The position numbers and the translations under genes were made by a program. 64,000 nt of DNA from positions 9,119,001-9,183,000 of the forward strand of contig CM073536.1 in assembly GCA_037074615.1 (NCBI GenBank), written 5' to 3'. Shown here piece by piece: positions 46,640-57,959 of the stretch (positions within the stretch are counted from its first letter, which is position 1; every line of letters starts with the position of its first letter). The notes under the pieces are model-generated. The model ran no database searches. It was not told where the DNA came from and saw nothing but the letters and a program-made list of their open reading frames with translations. Source of the DNA: Leucaena leucocephala (Eukaryota > Streptophyta > Magnoliopsida > Fabales > Fabaceae).

Positions 46640-47735
46640 TTTGTATTTAAGCAAATTAAGTGCACATATTCTTGTTACATGTGCCAAATGTCCAAACATT
46701 ATATTATATTAATATATAATTATCATCACGAAACCTAATGAAAAGCATTAAATTAAGAAAGAAAGCACCAATATATCAGATGATAAAAATGCTTATTATT
46801 ATTCCAAATTATTACAGCAAGACACAATGCAAATAGAAAACAGATTAAGAAGAAGAAATAGAACATTACATAATAGAATCACCAAATCACCAAATCATCA
46901 AGATGACATATGACGATCATATTAAATGGATTTCAGTATATGTATTAGGCATGAGTATCTATAATGTTATGTTAGGCACTCACTAAATTTTTTTTCATAT
47001 ACATAATTATTTGTGTTTCCATGTTTGCACTTGAGTTGCAAAATCGAAAGAGACTAAAAGATGAGGAAGTGCATATAACAGGACAAGAACTTCACAAACA
47101 GCAGACAAAGCGGACATTCTACTATTGAAACAATAGGCATAATCTGCGTTGTCAAGCTCTGCTAATAATCTGCGAATACAAAATAAGTGAAGTAATTATA
47201 TATAAAATAGAATACATGAAAAAGGAGAAAACAGATATGGACAAAATAATCAAGACATCAAATTAGGACTAACTCTTCCAGTCTGGTAGGATTTGCACTT
47301 CTAGAATAGTTATAAGGACCAAATTTAGTTGCAGATTTCTGCATGAAATTAAGTATAAAAAAAAATTAATTACAATATATAAAAAAGAATATAATGTAAT
47401 AGAGATAATAATTAAATGCACAATTACTAAAGAGCTTAATTCGCATGCATAGATCAAATTCTCACCATTTTGAAAGTAGCAGTTTGGTAAATTGGTGTAG
47501 AGGTTGCTTTGAAAGGATCCCAGTCAACATGGTAACCCGCTAACACTGAAACATACTTGGACTTTCTGCAAATAGAAGCAAAAAACTATTAACATTTAAA
47601 ACAAAACACGCGCACGCCCCACACATAGAGATAATATCAACACAAGAAACACATCACAAACCAGTAGTAGTTTCCACCACAGCTGGTTTGCTTGTAGCCT
47701 GCTCCATTTGGATTAATGGCTCTCAACGTCAAGTT
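46640..47735 (-). pseudogene. truncated CBL paralogue (exons 6-13 missing)
   Basis: Minus-strand relic of a cystathionine beta-lyase gene like 2813-5962. Exon 3 (47466-47565) is intact with both splice sites and reads DWDPFKATSTPIYQTATFKM. Exon 4 (47274-47338) reads GPYNYSRSANPT but has lost two codons. Exon 5 (about 47079-47169) has TSGM changed to NSRM and its donor GT changed to TT. An exon-2-like piece (about 47675-47720) starts MEQATSKPAVVETTT and is unlike exon 2 of the intact gene. Exons 6-13 are absent; beyond a ~110-bp unplaced piece, 46640-46915 matches the 3' UTR/flank of the intact gene. No product possible. Confidence 0.88.
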
Positions 47736-48354
47736 TAACTTTTTCTAACTTGGGTATGTCAATTTCTTTTGTTTTTTAATGGCTCTCTTTTTTATGTGGC
47801 ATCAGATTGAAATTTCTGACCAGGAGGATGTTGTAATCTAGAGAAAGTTACAGAAATTTTTGGATAAAGTAGGCAATTCTCCATGATCTTTAGCTCACTT
47901 TGTTTCATGATTCTGTTTTGTAAATGGATCTTGTGTTTAATGGTTATCTCTATTATGTTTCGCTATTCTAATTATGATCAATGATGATGGTTCCAGTGTA
48001 TGGTGGTGGATGGTGGCCGGTGTCTTTCGGGTGTAGAGGTATCAAGAGAGGAAGGAGGAGATGATGAGGTGTTATGATAAGGTGGAGAGGTGAGAATGCC
48101 ATGTCAAAGAGTATGTGGATCTTGCTTTATGTAAACTGTTAACCATGGTCACGTGTATTGCAAGTGTATGATGTATGAGTATCATTGATATTGATTGAAT
48201 TAGAATGATTATTTGATATGACTTGTTTTGATTTTGTATAATTATATGATGAACTATTGTTACCATTGAAATTCTTTGAATCTCACTCATTTCTTCCATG
48301 GTATACAATTAAGACGGCTCACGGGGTGGTAGAAGGTAATTACGAAGTTTGAAA
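47736..48354. other. intergenic, no gene seen
   Basis: Moderate GC; short frames only. Upstream side of the CBL pseudogene, no matching promoter recognised. Confidence 0.45.
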
Positions 48355-50220
48355 TATTGGAAATTATATCCTAGGGGCCAATCATTGCATTATGAACATT
48401 ATTGATTTATAAATTTCTTAATTATGTTATCACATTATTTACATGTTTACTGTGATGACCATCCTTAGATAACTCATTATCTTATCCTAAATATCCTTGG
48501 TCGGTCATCTATGCGGGAGTAGAGATGAAATAAGACCAGTATGACTTTGAAGATATATACAGATATAAATCAAAGTCATAGGCACATGTAAGAGTACAAG
48601 GTGTTGGACTGACCTGCTGTGAGAGAGCTGCATAGGTTAAGTCATAAGCTTCTCTCATATAAAAACCATGTCACTATGCCCTTTGACCTGAGATCATCAT
48701 GGATTCCTACATGACAAACGCTCAGCTTTGACCTAGTCAAAAGTCACTTTTAACCGAGTGATCATAAAGACTATGTTCGGGCTCAGTGGTTTTTCATGCG
48801 GAGGAATGTGAATGGTCAAAATAAAATTTATCCCTCACATTCATAGAGAGATATTACTGGCCCCTCGATGAGTGAGTTTGAGAAATGTATGGCCATACTA
48901 TAATGAAAAGGTAGTTCCATTACTATAGTCAGACTACTCAAGGATCGAGAAAGTAACGGTTAGGAACCGGAGGATGATGTTCTCCATGCCTCATCCATGA
49001 CCAAAATATCGTGTGACAAAAGGGACGTGATGTGGTTGTATGAAAGGTAACATCGTTCATTGAATCCTCATATGATTTGGGTAGTCGTAATATCTTGCTA
49101 GAGACCGCTTACGACTTGTGGGTCAGTATAGTAACTGACCCACTGCCAACTTCATATGGGCCTACAGGGTCGCACACAAAATAGCCCAACACGAGATGTG
49201 ATATCCAGATTCATTGAATCTAAGACATGTCCAGATTCAATGAATAATCTAGGGTGGTTATATATATTATATATATATAAATTCGCATATATATTATATA
49301 TAATATAAGAGATATTTGCAAGATTTAATTTATAAGGATAAATTAAATCTCTATCACTTTTGAATTTAAAATTTAAATTGATATGATATCACAAATTTGA
49401 TTTATAAGAATAAATCAAATGTAATTCTGTCTTATCTTTATTTTAAATTAAATGAATAGGTGAATTAAATCTGTGGGACAAATTTAATATAAACCAAATT
49501 TATTTAATTAGTTTCTTATCAAATTATACAATATATGATATTGTATTAATTTCAAAATTAATATAAGATTAATTCTAAAATTCAACCCAATCAGAATACC
49601 GATAGCATCCTATATATTTGATATTAGAGGCTAGGGTTCTTGAGGAGACAAAAAGGGGCAAGGAGAGTGCAAAAGGTTTGCAGATAAGAAACTGCCAAAA
49701 TAGAGACGGTGAGGACGGATTCTTGAGAAAGCCCTAGAGGGACAAGAGGCGCTAGCACGTCATTCGTGGTGAGAACGCTGTTCGTGTGGATACCGGTGGA
49801 GGAAGCCGATCCGAGTTGTCAACTTCTTGTGATCGAGAAGAGAGAACTAGGTACAACGACAAGTCGCGACGCGTAGACACTCAGGTCGTGACCATACAGG
49901 CGTCCTGAACGTCAGAAAATCAAAAAGAGACGACAGGTCGCGACTAGAAGCTGAGGAAGTTGCGACTGACAACTTCAGAGGCGACAGGTCACGACAGAAA
50001 ATTCCAGAGGCGACAGGTCGAGACTAGAAGCTAAGTAGGTCGCGACTGAAAACTCCAGAGGCGAAGAGTCACGACCAGTGGATACGGAGGTCGCAACTAT
50101 AGCTCGAATACCGAAGGTAACACTTCTTTCTACTTGACTTAAACACATTCGGTAGATCTTGGCAGGGAATGAAAATTTTTTTAAAGTTAATTCCCGCTGC
50201 GTGTCTTCCAATTCCCTTCA
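48355..50220 (+). mobile_element. solo LTR (1866 bp), TSD TGAAA
   Basis: Starts TATTGGAAATTATATCCTAG (consensus presumably TGTTGG) and ends GCTGCGTGTCTTCCAATTCC then CTTCA, with perfect TGAAA on both sides (48350-48354 and 50221-50225). The start and the '...CGCTGCGTGT...CA' end resemble long copia-type LTRs common in dicots. No internal domain or second LTR nearby, so LTR-LTR recombination has removed the rest. Contains a tandem array at 49925-50110. Confidence 0.85.
49925..50110 (+). repeat. GCGAC-rich tandem repeat inside the solo LTR
   Basis: Three to four diverged units built on GAGGCGACAGGTCGCGACTA and GAAAACTCCAGAGGCGA. Open frames across it are repeat artefacts. Confidence 0.75.
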
Positions 50221-50359
50221 TGAAATGTAGGAGTAAAAGTATTTGTATATTTATAGTTTGATTTATGTTATTTACTACTTTGATTAGCATTGGATGCCTA
50301 TTTATATAAGTTATATATGTGTGTAAGTTGTGTAATGGGTTATAGATTGTAATCCTCTA

Positions 50360-50515
50360 TAAAGAAGTTTTTTTTTTTACAAAAATTTTTGAAAAGGGTT
50401 TGGGCTCACCCACAATCCAAAGGTAGGGTGAAGTCTTCCTTCCTCCTAGGTGATACCAATATCGGGCAAAGCGAGCCGTCTATTACCCTTAAACGTAAAT
50501 CTGTATAAAGAAGTT
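50360..50515 (+). repeat. SINE-like family S2, partial copy
   Basis: T-run then GGTAGGGTGAAGTCTTCCTT, CCTAGGTGATACCAATATCG and GCGAGCCGTCTATTACC, matching 44130-44215. Confidence 0.5.
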
Positions 50516-52369
50516 GGGATCTTCACCGGATGGCCAAGTGGTGGAACTAGTAAGTTTTGGATTTTTAACCACTATATTCAACTTTGATAAAAGTTGGTTT
50601 TAGATTTTTAATTTTTTTAAAAAATTACATCCCTTCTTAAAAGTAAAACCTTGGGTTTTTGGAAAAAAACATTTAAGGGATTTTGTTTTCCCTGAAACTA
50701 GTTACCTTTCTAGTTCATACTTAAACAATCATCTCATTTAGGTGATTTTCATAAGGTGCTACAACTAGTCTTCCATTAGTTAAATGAAAAACAATAATAA
50801 TCTATAATTAAACTAAATACAAATTAATTTTTACTAGTTATAAAATTTCTATAGAATAAATTACTTTTAAACTCTCAAAATACACTACTGTAAGAAAGGC
50901 TTTCTAAATCGATTGAAAATAATATTCTACACTAGACAATGATCCGGTATAAAAATAGACCGTATAAAAAGTGGATATTTTTTTAAAATTTTATTTTGTA
51001 ATAGTGATATTAATTATTTCTTAAACTTGAATAAGCAGACCAGTAAGCCCCTGATGAGAATATACTCATACCTGCTCCTCGATAAGAATGCAAAAAAAAA
51101 GCAATGGTTTGAGCAATATTTTTGGCTAAAAAAATAAAACACAGGTCAAATTATTTATATTTATTATGTTAAGTTAATATGTGAATTTATGATTGTACGT
51201 ACGTATTTTAAAAATTAATAATAAAAAATGATAAATGTTTATATTTTATAAATAAATTTACAAGTGTACATATATATTTTAACAATTAAGAATAGCAAAA
51301 TAACAAGTATTCATATTAATATTTATAATTCTTAATTTACACTTTAAGACTTGATAAACAAATTTACAAGTGTTATATGGAAGGATTTACTAGTGCAGAT
51401 ATGTATTTAAATAGCTAAAAATAATTTAATAACAAATATGATAGAAAAATTTAACCTAATAAATATAAATAATTTGACATAAACTTTGTCTGTGGTTAAA
51501 ATATGTGAACAATGTCATTTTTATGCAGAACAATTTTTTCCATCTTGCTTCTTTGCAATTGTTTGTTTTTGGCCAATGCCTTCGTAATTGTTTTCAGCTT
51601 TGCAAAGTTGCAGACGGTGAAATTTCATCTCTTAGCATGGACAATTTGAAATTATGAACAGTATAATATAATTAAACGCAAGAAAACATCATAAAGAAGA
51701 GGGGAAAAATGCTCACTATATATATAATGGCTTAACTGGCTTCTAAACTAATTTTTGTAACAAAAATACTGCAATATAATTAGCAGGGATATCTAGAAGA
51801 ATCTTATTTTTCAGTTATCGTTGGATAGTTTCTTTCACCAATTGAGTCATAATGTGCATGAATAGGACATTAGAAATTAATTCAGGAATCACAAATAAAA
51901 ATCATAACAATAATTTGAGATCACTATATGATGAAAAAAAGTAATCACAAATAGAAGGAAAACTATAACTTCATTAATATCCAAATGTAAAACATCAACA
52001 ACAATAGAAAACATAACAGTAATTTGAGAAAGCAATATTTCTACATTCTGATGCCTATAGCTCTGGATAAAATTTGACTACAACAAACACAAAGCACACA
52101 ATTTAACTGCCCAAATTATGTCATTTAAGAGGGTGAAAGTCCTTACCAAGGCAAATTAGACATTGGACATCTATATGTATTTCCAGAAGTTCAACAAACA
52201 CAAATCTACTAGGGGAAAAATGAACATAAACGCGATACCAACACTTCATGAGGTATTTGGATCAGCACATCTACAAGCACCTGAATCCTTTACCAAGTCA
52301 TTGTATGATAAAGGGGCCTTTAATAAGATAATCAGACATGACTGAATGAAGTTTTGATGAAGTTCTTTC
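50516..52369. other. AT-rich intergenic DNA, no gene recognised
   Basis: No recognisable element. Slightly higher complexity at 51500-51650 and 52140-52340, where a 60-codon open frame contains IPTLHEVFGSAHLQAPESF. I do not recognise it and there is no splice or context support. Confidence 0.4.
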
Positions 52370-52576
52370 TATTTTTTTTATACAAAAAAGTTTAGGTGGG
52401 TTCGACACTGGTCTCCTACTAAGTTTAGGGCACAACCCTAGAGCTCAGAGAGCGTTTATAGGGAACTTATGAGAACGCCTACCAAATGAGTCCTTACGAC
52501 GGTAGCGGGAATCGAACTCGCGTCCTTATGAGATACGATCACATTTCTTACTATCTGTGTCAATTCTCTCATTGGC
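52370..52576 (-). mobile_element. tRNA-derived SINE (family B), minus strand
   Basis: Read on the minus strand: box A-like ACACAGATAGTAAG, box B GCGAGTTCGATTCCCGC, a ~150-bp body with GAGCTCTAGGGTTGTGCCC, ending in an A/T-rich tail with a T run on the plus strand. Perfect 9-bp target duplication AGTTCTTTC (52361-52369 and 52577-52585). Old copy at 7062-7250. Confidence 0.9.
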
Positions 52577-52585
52577 AGTTCTTTC

Positions 52586-53896
52586 CATGAATGCATTTAA
52601 AAATGCATGTAGTACATCTTGTTAATACTTTAGGCTTAGTAATGGGCCTGTCTTTCATTTTACTTCCAAGTTTCTTTCAACTATGATGCTGAATAGTGTT
52701 ATAAAAAAAATGATGCTAAATAGTGAATATGACTTTAGAAAAGGTAAAACCTATTTTGTACTTTGATAATCTCTATGTTTTGGATTAGTTTTTAAGTTAT
52801 CGGTTAAGCATATCACCTAGTTTTTTTTTAAAAAATGATAAAAGTCAAGGATGGATGGCTAATTTTAAAAGTTTTAATATTAAATTTACTTTATTTTGGA
52901 TTTATAAATATTTTTCAAAGCAAAATTTGGTGCAATATTTTATCCGCAAAGTCATCGGAAATGTCACTAATGATTTTGGCTTCACCATAAAAAAAGTCAC
53001 TCTGCGGACACAAAAAATAAAGGTAGGAGGGAGGAGGCAAATTTGGTATTTTCTTTTACTGATAAAAGGGCATTTTGATTATAGAAAATTGAGAAAAGAA
53101 TCCCCTGTTAAAATTTCTTGGTGAGAAGAACCTAAACCAAGACACGTTACTATGCATACAAAATTTGCTTAATAATGTTGTTTTATGTGTTTAAAAAATG
53201 GGAGAAATAGAATAAAGAACTCACAATAAATGATATTATTGGAAAAGATTGTAAAAGTAGTAATTATTTAAAAGGATCAAGATTAACATAAAAATTTAAA
53301 ATTTCTAAATTGTCCTTTCCAAAATCCCCTATATTCCCCAGTTATATTTTTAAAACTAATATAAAATTTTCAATTTCAATAAATTAAATAAAATTTATCT
53401 CAATGTTTACTACTTACCTAGATATCAATTAAAAAAAATAACACAAACATTGTTCAATTTTATTAATATTTTAATTTTATTTTTAAAATTGAGACAAACT
53501 TTAATTGAAAATAAAAATTATGTAAATTAAGATATTTTATAAGTTAATATATATGTTAAAAAAAGTTATACACACATAGAAAATTTAAAAAAATTGCAGT
53601 TTTAAATCATTCAAAAGAAGTTTGTATAATGTATTTTTATTCAAAACATTATTTTTATAATTTATTTTATTTTATAATAAATTTATGAGTTTTTAAAATA
53701 AAAAGTCCAGGTGATGTTAATTAGATTATTAAAATCCAAATTATCTATTATATTTTTATGCAAAAATGTAGTCTTGTAAGCCCAAAAAGATAATGTCAAT
53801 AAAAATTTCAATATGATCAGCAAAATAAGATGTGGGAAAGGGATGTACTCTGTATTTGGTACATAGTTTTTAGAAGCGAGGGTTGTTGCTACGTTC
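52586..53896. other. AT-rich intergenic DNA, no gene seen
   Basis: An 89-codon frame at 52855-53124 is Lys/Phe-rich, lacks any family motif and is probably chance. Confidence 0.45.
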
Positions 53897-54718
53897 CCCA
53901 TGTTTGGCTGGAAAACATTTTTAAAGGGTGGAGGGGAGGTGCTCCCCTCCCCTTGTTTGCATAAAATATTGTTAAAGTAGAGAGGGGCTCCACACCCTTC
54001 CTTTTTTTTTTCTTAACCTCTCCTCCAAAAGTGAGTTTTTTAAAGTAGAGATGAGAGAGAAATTTTGTTTTTACAATATTTATCTTAATAAAATTATATA
54101 ATTTCTTATTTATCTTTCATATAACCTTATACCCTTTATGTCATTTTCTCTTATGCCTTCTCACTAGAATATAATTTTTAATCAAGTATTTCTTTTATTT
54201 AATAGCTTATTTAACTGTATCTCATTGTTTTTTTTGGGTTTTCAAGGTTATGTTCATATAGTTATATTATATATATAATTTACTTTTTAAAATATGTTAC
54301 TATAGTAACAATGCCAAATTTTTTATTTGATTATTTTTATTAATGATTAAACTTGTGAAAATATAACCATATAATGACAATTAATCTATTTAAGTTTTAC
54401 AATGTTAAAATAGTCAATTTTTTATTAGCTCTTCTCTCGTCCCTCCTAAGCCAAACAAAAAATTATTAAAATTCCTCCCTCCCTTTTCCACCAATCAACC
54501 CAATAAATCTATTTAAGTTTTACAATGTTAAAACAGTCAATTTTTTATTAGCTCTTCTTCCGTCTCCTCCTAAGCCAAACAAAAAATCATTAAAATTCCT
54601 CCCTCCCTTTCCCACCAATCAATCCAATAAAGGATCATTAAAATCCCTTCCTTCCCCTCCTCCCTCTACTTCCCTCTTTATCTCCCCTCCCCTTCCATCT
54701 GCTGAGCCAAACACAAGA
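53897..54718. mobile_element. PIF/Tourist-like MITE, G-rich/C-rich arm type
   Basis: CCCATGTTTGGCTGG at the left and GCTGAGCCAAACACAAG at the right, with GGGGAGGTGCTCCCCTCCCC near the left end and CTCCCCTCCCCTTCC near the right end. A ~105-bp segment (AAGTTTTACAATGTTAAAA...) is tandemly duplicated at about 54391-54500 and 54513-54620. Confidence 0.6.
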
Positions 54719-54880
54719 GTAGGATGTTTAAAAAATTCATATTAATTTTAAAAATAAAAAATAGGAGAAAATATTGAGAATTTGGTAAGGGGCAATTGAA
54801 TAATGGTAAATTTTTATGTTGGTATCTAGTCATTCTCAATAATTACAATTTTTATTGTCTTTCACAATAAATATTATTTA

Positions 54881-55580
54881 GGCGTTGTTTGATTGAGAAT
54901 TTTTGGAAGGGCATGAATGTCAGTATAAGGATAAATGTGTTTGGTTAGAAAAAATAGAAGGGAGGAGAGGTATTAATTTTTATTTTTTTCTTCAACCCTC
55001 CACTCTCTCTCCTACCCTCCAAAAATAGAATTTTTGGAGGGAAAAGAGTAATTTGTATAATATTGACTGAATTGCCTGTCACTCTTTTAATAATACAATT
55101 TTACCCTTCAAACTAAAAACCTATTTTTTTCTCTACTTCTCTACTGACTTTGTCTTAAAACAAGTAGGTTACATTACTTTTTTTTGTTGGCTCAATGCAT
55201 TATTCACTTTTTATTAAATTTTGGTTAATTTATTTTTTATAATTTCAAGAGTGCTATCTATGGTTACGGCATTAGTGCTTTGATAAACTATCTTGTGTCT
55301 TATAATTATTATAAAAATACTTTATCTATAAATGAAGTAATTCATCTTTGAGATTCAAAAATTAAGAAATAATAATTTTGATATAAATTAAAATTATAAA
55401 ATAAGAAAGAATAACTCTAAATAAATATATAAGGATATATTTGTTAACTTTTTATTACCCGCTCCCCTCCCAAACTAAATAAGAAATATCTTTTCCCCTT
55501 CTCTACTTACCTCCCTTACACTCCCTTACCTTCTCATAAATTAACCTCTCTTACCCTCCTCTTTATTGACCCAAACAATA
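54881..55580. mobile_element. PIF/Tourist-like MITE, G-rich/C-rich arm type
   Basis: GGCGTTGTTTGATTGAG after TTA (54878-54880), right end GACCCAAACAA. A similar AATAAATAT(T/C)ATTTA sequence is found on both sides, so the exact right boundary is uncertain. Confidence 0.55.
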
Positions 55581-55599
55581 AATATCATTTACTGTATGT

Positions 55600-56138
55600 C
55601 CTTTATTCTAATACTCCCTTAAAAAATTTTCAAGTTCTTTCCATCAATTAAATTTTTAATAAGAATTATTTCCTAACAAGACTGGCAACCCCGTGGGTTT
55701 CACGAGTTGTATGGTGTATTTAAAATGCCCATACATAAACGTTATGACAATTGGATTGTAAAAAACATTACTAATAATCCAATAAATTCTTTAAACATAA
55801 AAATACTTATTTAACTAAAAAATTGAATTTCATATAATTTTCAAAAAATAAATACCTGCCCCTTTCATTTCAAGAAAATTTCATCCCCACCCACCCCCAA
55901 ATATTAATAAGAAACGTAAATACAGCTTTAGCAAAAATTATATAACATAAATAAATACCTATTAATATGGAGTAATACTTTATTTCTAACTAATACCAAA
56001 ATTTAAAATTCTCCAATCAAAATATTTTCTATCCAGATTTTTTTCATATAAAAAATATTTGTCATGTATTAATAAACACATTTACATATATTATAATTCC
56101 CCCGTCCACAAAATATTAATAATAAAATATTACAAAAT
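55600..56138. other. AT-rich intergenic DNA, no gene seen
   Basis: Nothing recognised. Confidence 0.5.
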
Positions 56139-56728
56139 CACTACAAAACAAGTTATTTTAGTAACAATTAGTTTCTAGACGTTCACAAGGAATTTCTTGG
56201 ATATTTCTAGTGGTTATAGGACAAACCGCTTGAAATTTCACCCCTTTGACCATATTTATAGTGGTTCAAGGCCAACCGCTAGATAATGGGGAAGGTCGAT
56301 GTAGTTTCTAGGGGTTCTGAAAACTGCTAGAAAATTTTTAGATATTTCTAGATATTTTGACACTTGGCAGGGTCAATGATCGATATTGTCGCAAAAAATT
56401 TCTAACAGTTGTCCCTTAACCACTAGAAATGTCTAGGTTACCGAATGGTTAGGACATGTGGTAGGGGTTTCACCTAGGGATGCATTTTTTAGCGATTTTG
56501 AAGAAAATTGTTAAAAAATGCAAACCTATATATACACAGTGCTGCCCCTATTTTCACATTTTTGGCAAGTTGTGAGGTGAAACTCTATCGAATTCTCTAC
56601 ACACATAAGATCTGATCCAGATCTATAGAGTAAGAATAGAAATTTAACTCTCAATTTTTTCTAAAATTATTTTTTATTTTATTTATTTATTGTATTTCTA
56701 AAATTATTATTTATATTGTTTATACCAA

Positions 56729-56980
56729 TTGTTGTTTGATATTATCAGGATGAGTCGTCAACCCGAGAAGGAGCCAGTTGATCCTAACACACCCACCGAG
56801 GATCCTTTTTCTATGATCGGTACTTTTAGGGGTGGTACTAGTCCTGAACCAGATATCAGCATCAACGACTACGATCTTAGTGAGGAAAGGGTCTTAGGCT
56901 TCATGGTAGATGTAACTCTTCATCAATGGGCCCAGAATGAGCCGCGTCATGCTCAAGGTGCCAGTCCGGCTTCTATGTGA
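56729..56980 (+). pseudogene. CACTA first ORF, unidentified
   Basis: 83-codon open frame (first ATG 56729; an in-frame ATG at 56750 starts MSRQPEKEPVDPNTPTEDPF) beginning after a 5' leader about 590 nt from the element end, acidic and proline-rich. A possible GT donor follows the stop region, and 57061-57230 may hold the next exon (TIKELSMITSGCVLLPL readable). Probably the N-terminal or TnpA-like part of the element's proteins; not identified with certainty. Confidence 0.4.
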
Positions 56981-57289
56981 AGTTCAAAGGTAAATATTTT
57001 ATTTATATAAAAATTTATTTATATTTAATTCATATTTAAATAATTTTCAAATTACATGTTATAGAGTCCAAGCGCCACAGGTCTAGCAGGAGGCTCACTA
57101 TTAAAGAGCTCTCCATGATAACTAGCGGATGTGTGCTACTGCCACTGAATGATTTGAGCCAACCGACTAGGGGAGGGGCTAGCTATACAACAAGTACGTG
57201 CGCCTAGTCAGTAAACAGTAGACCCTACTGCCCATTCACTGAAGGACTGGAGAAAGGACGAGGCATGGGATAAGGATGCAACTTGGGAT

Positions 57290-57600
57290 ATGATTAAGGT
57301 AAAATATATTTTTATTTAAAGTAATTAATTATTTGATTAATTAAATATATAGATTAATTAATTGCTTTATTAATTATTTAATTAATCTATATAATGAATT
57401 ATTTATATGATTAATTAATTATTTGATTTATTATTTAATTAATCTATATAATCTATATTAACATAGATTTTTAGATAGATTTAATATATACATTATATAG
57501 ACTAAATACATTGAATCTATGTAATATATAGATTATATATAATCTATATTAAATGTAAATAATCTATATAATGAATAAAAATTTGTCATTTATTTAATTA
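57290..57600. repeat. AT-rich ATTAATT/ATATA-rich stretch in the CACTA interior
   Basis: Nearly pure A/T, with repeated TTAATTAATTATTTGATT and AATCTATATAAT motifs; probably intronic or spacer. Confidence 0.6.
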
Positions 57601-57959
57601 TTGGGCAAATTTATAGTGAGAGAAGAGTTGAAGGCAGATACCCTCAAGAGGATAGGGCATCATAATTGTTAAGTTTAAATATTCAATATTAGTTAGCTTA
57701 TGTTAATTTTGACAGGCCTATATGGCTTAAGTAGATACAAAGTTGTGGGAGTCATAGGGGTCCGCCTTGGATCCCACGGCATCACTATAGGCAGGCCACA
57801 GCGAGCTGTAGTACCCCAGGTGATTTGGCGGGCTCGGCCTTGGGCCCTCACATGTCCTAAATGTAGTTTTTAAAAGTCTCATTTAATAGATGTTGTTAGA
57901 GAGCATTTGATATTTAAACCCTTCTCGTGAGAGGATGTTTTTTGGCAACCACATTGGCA

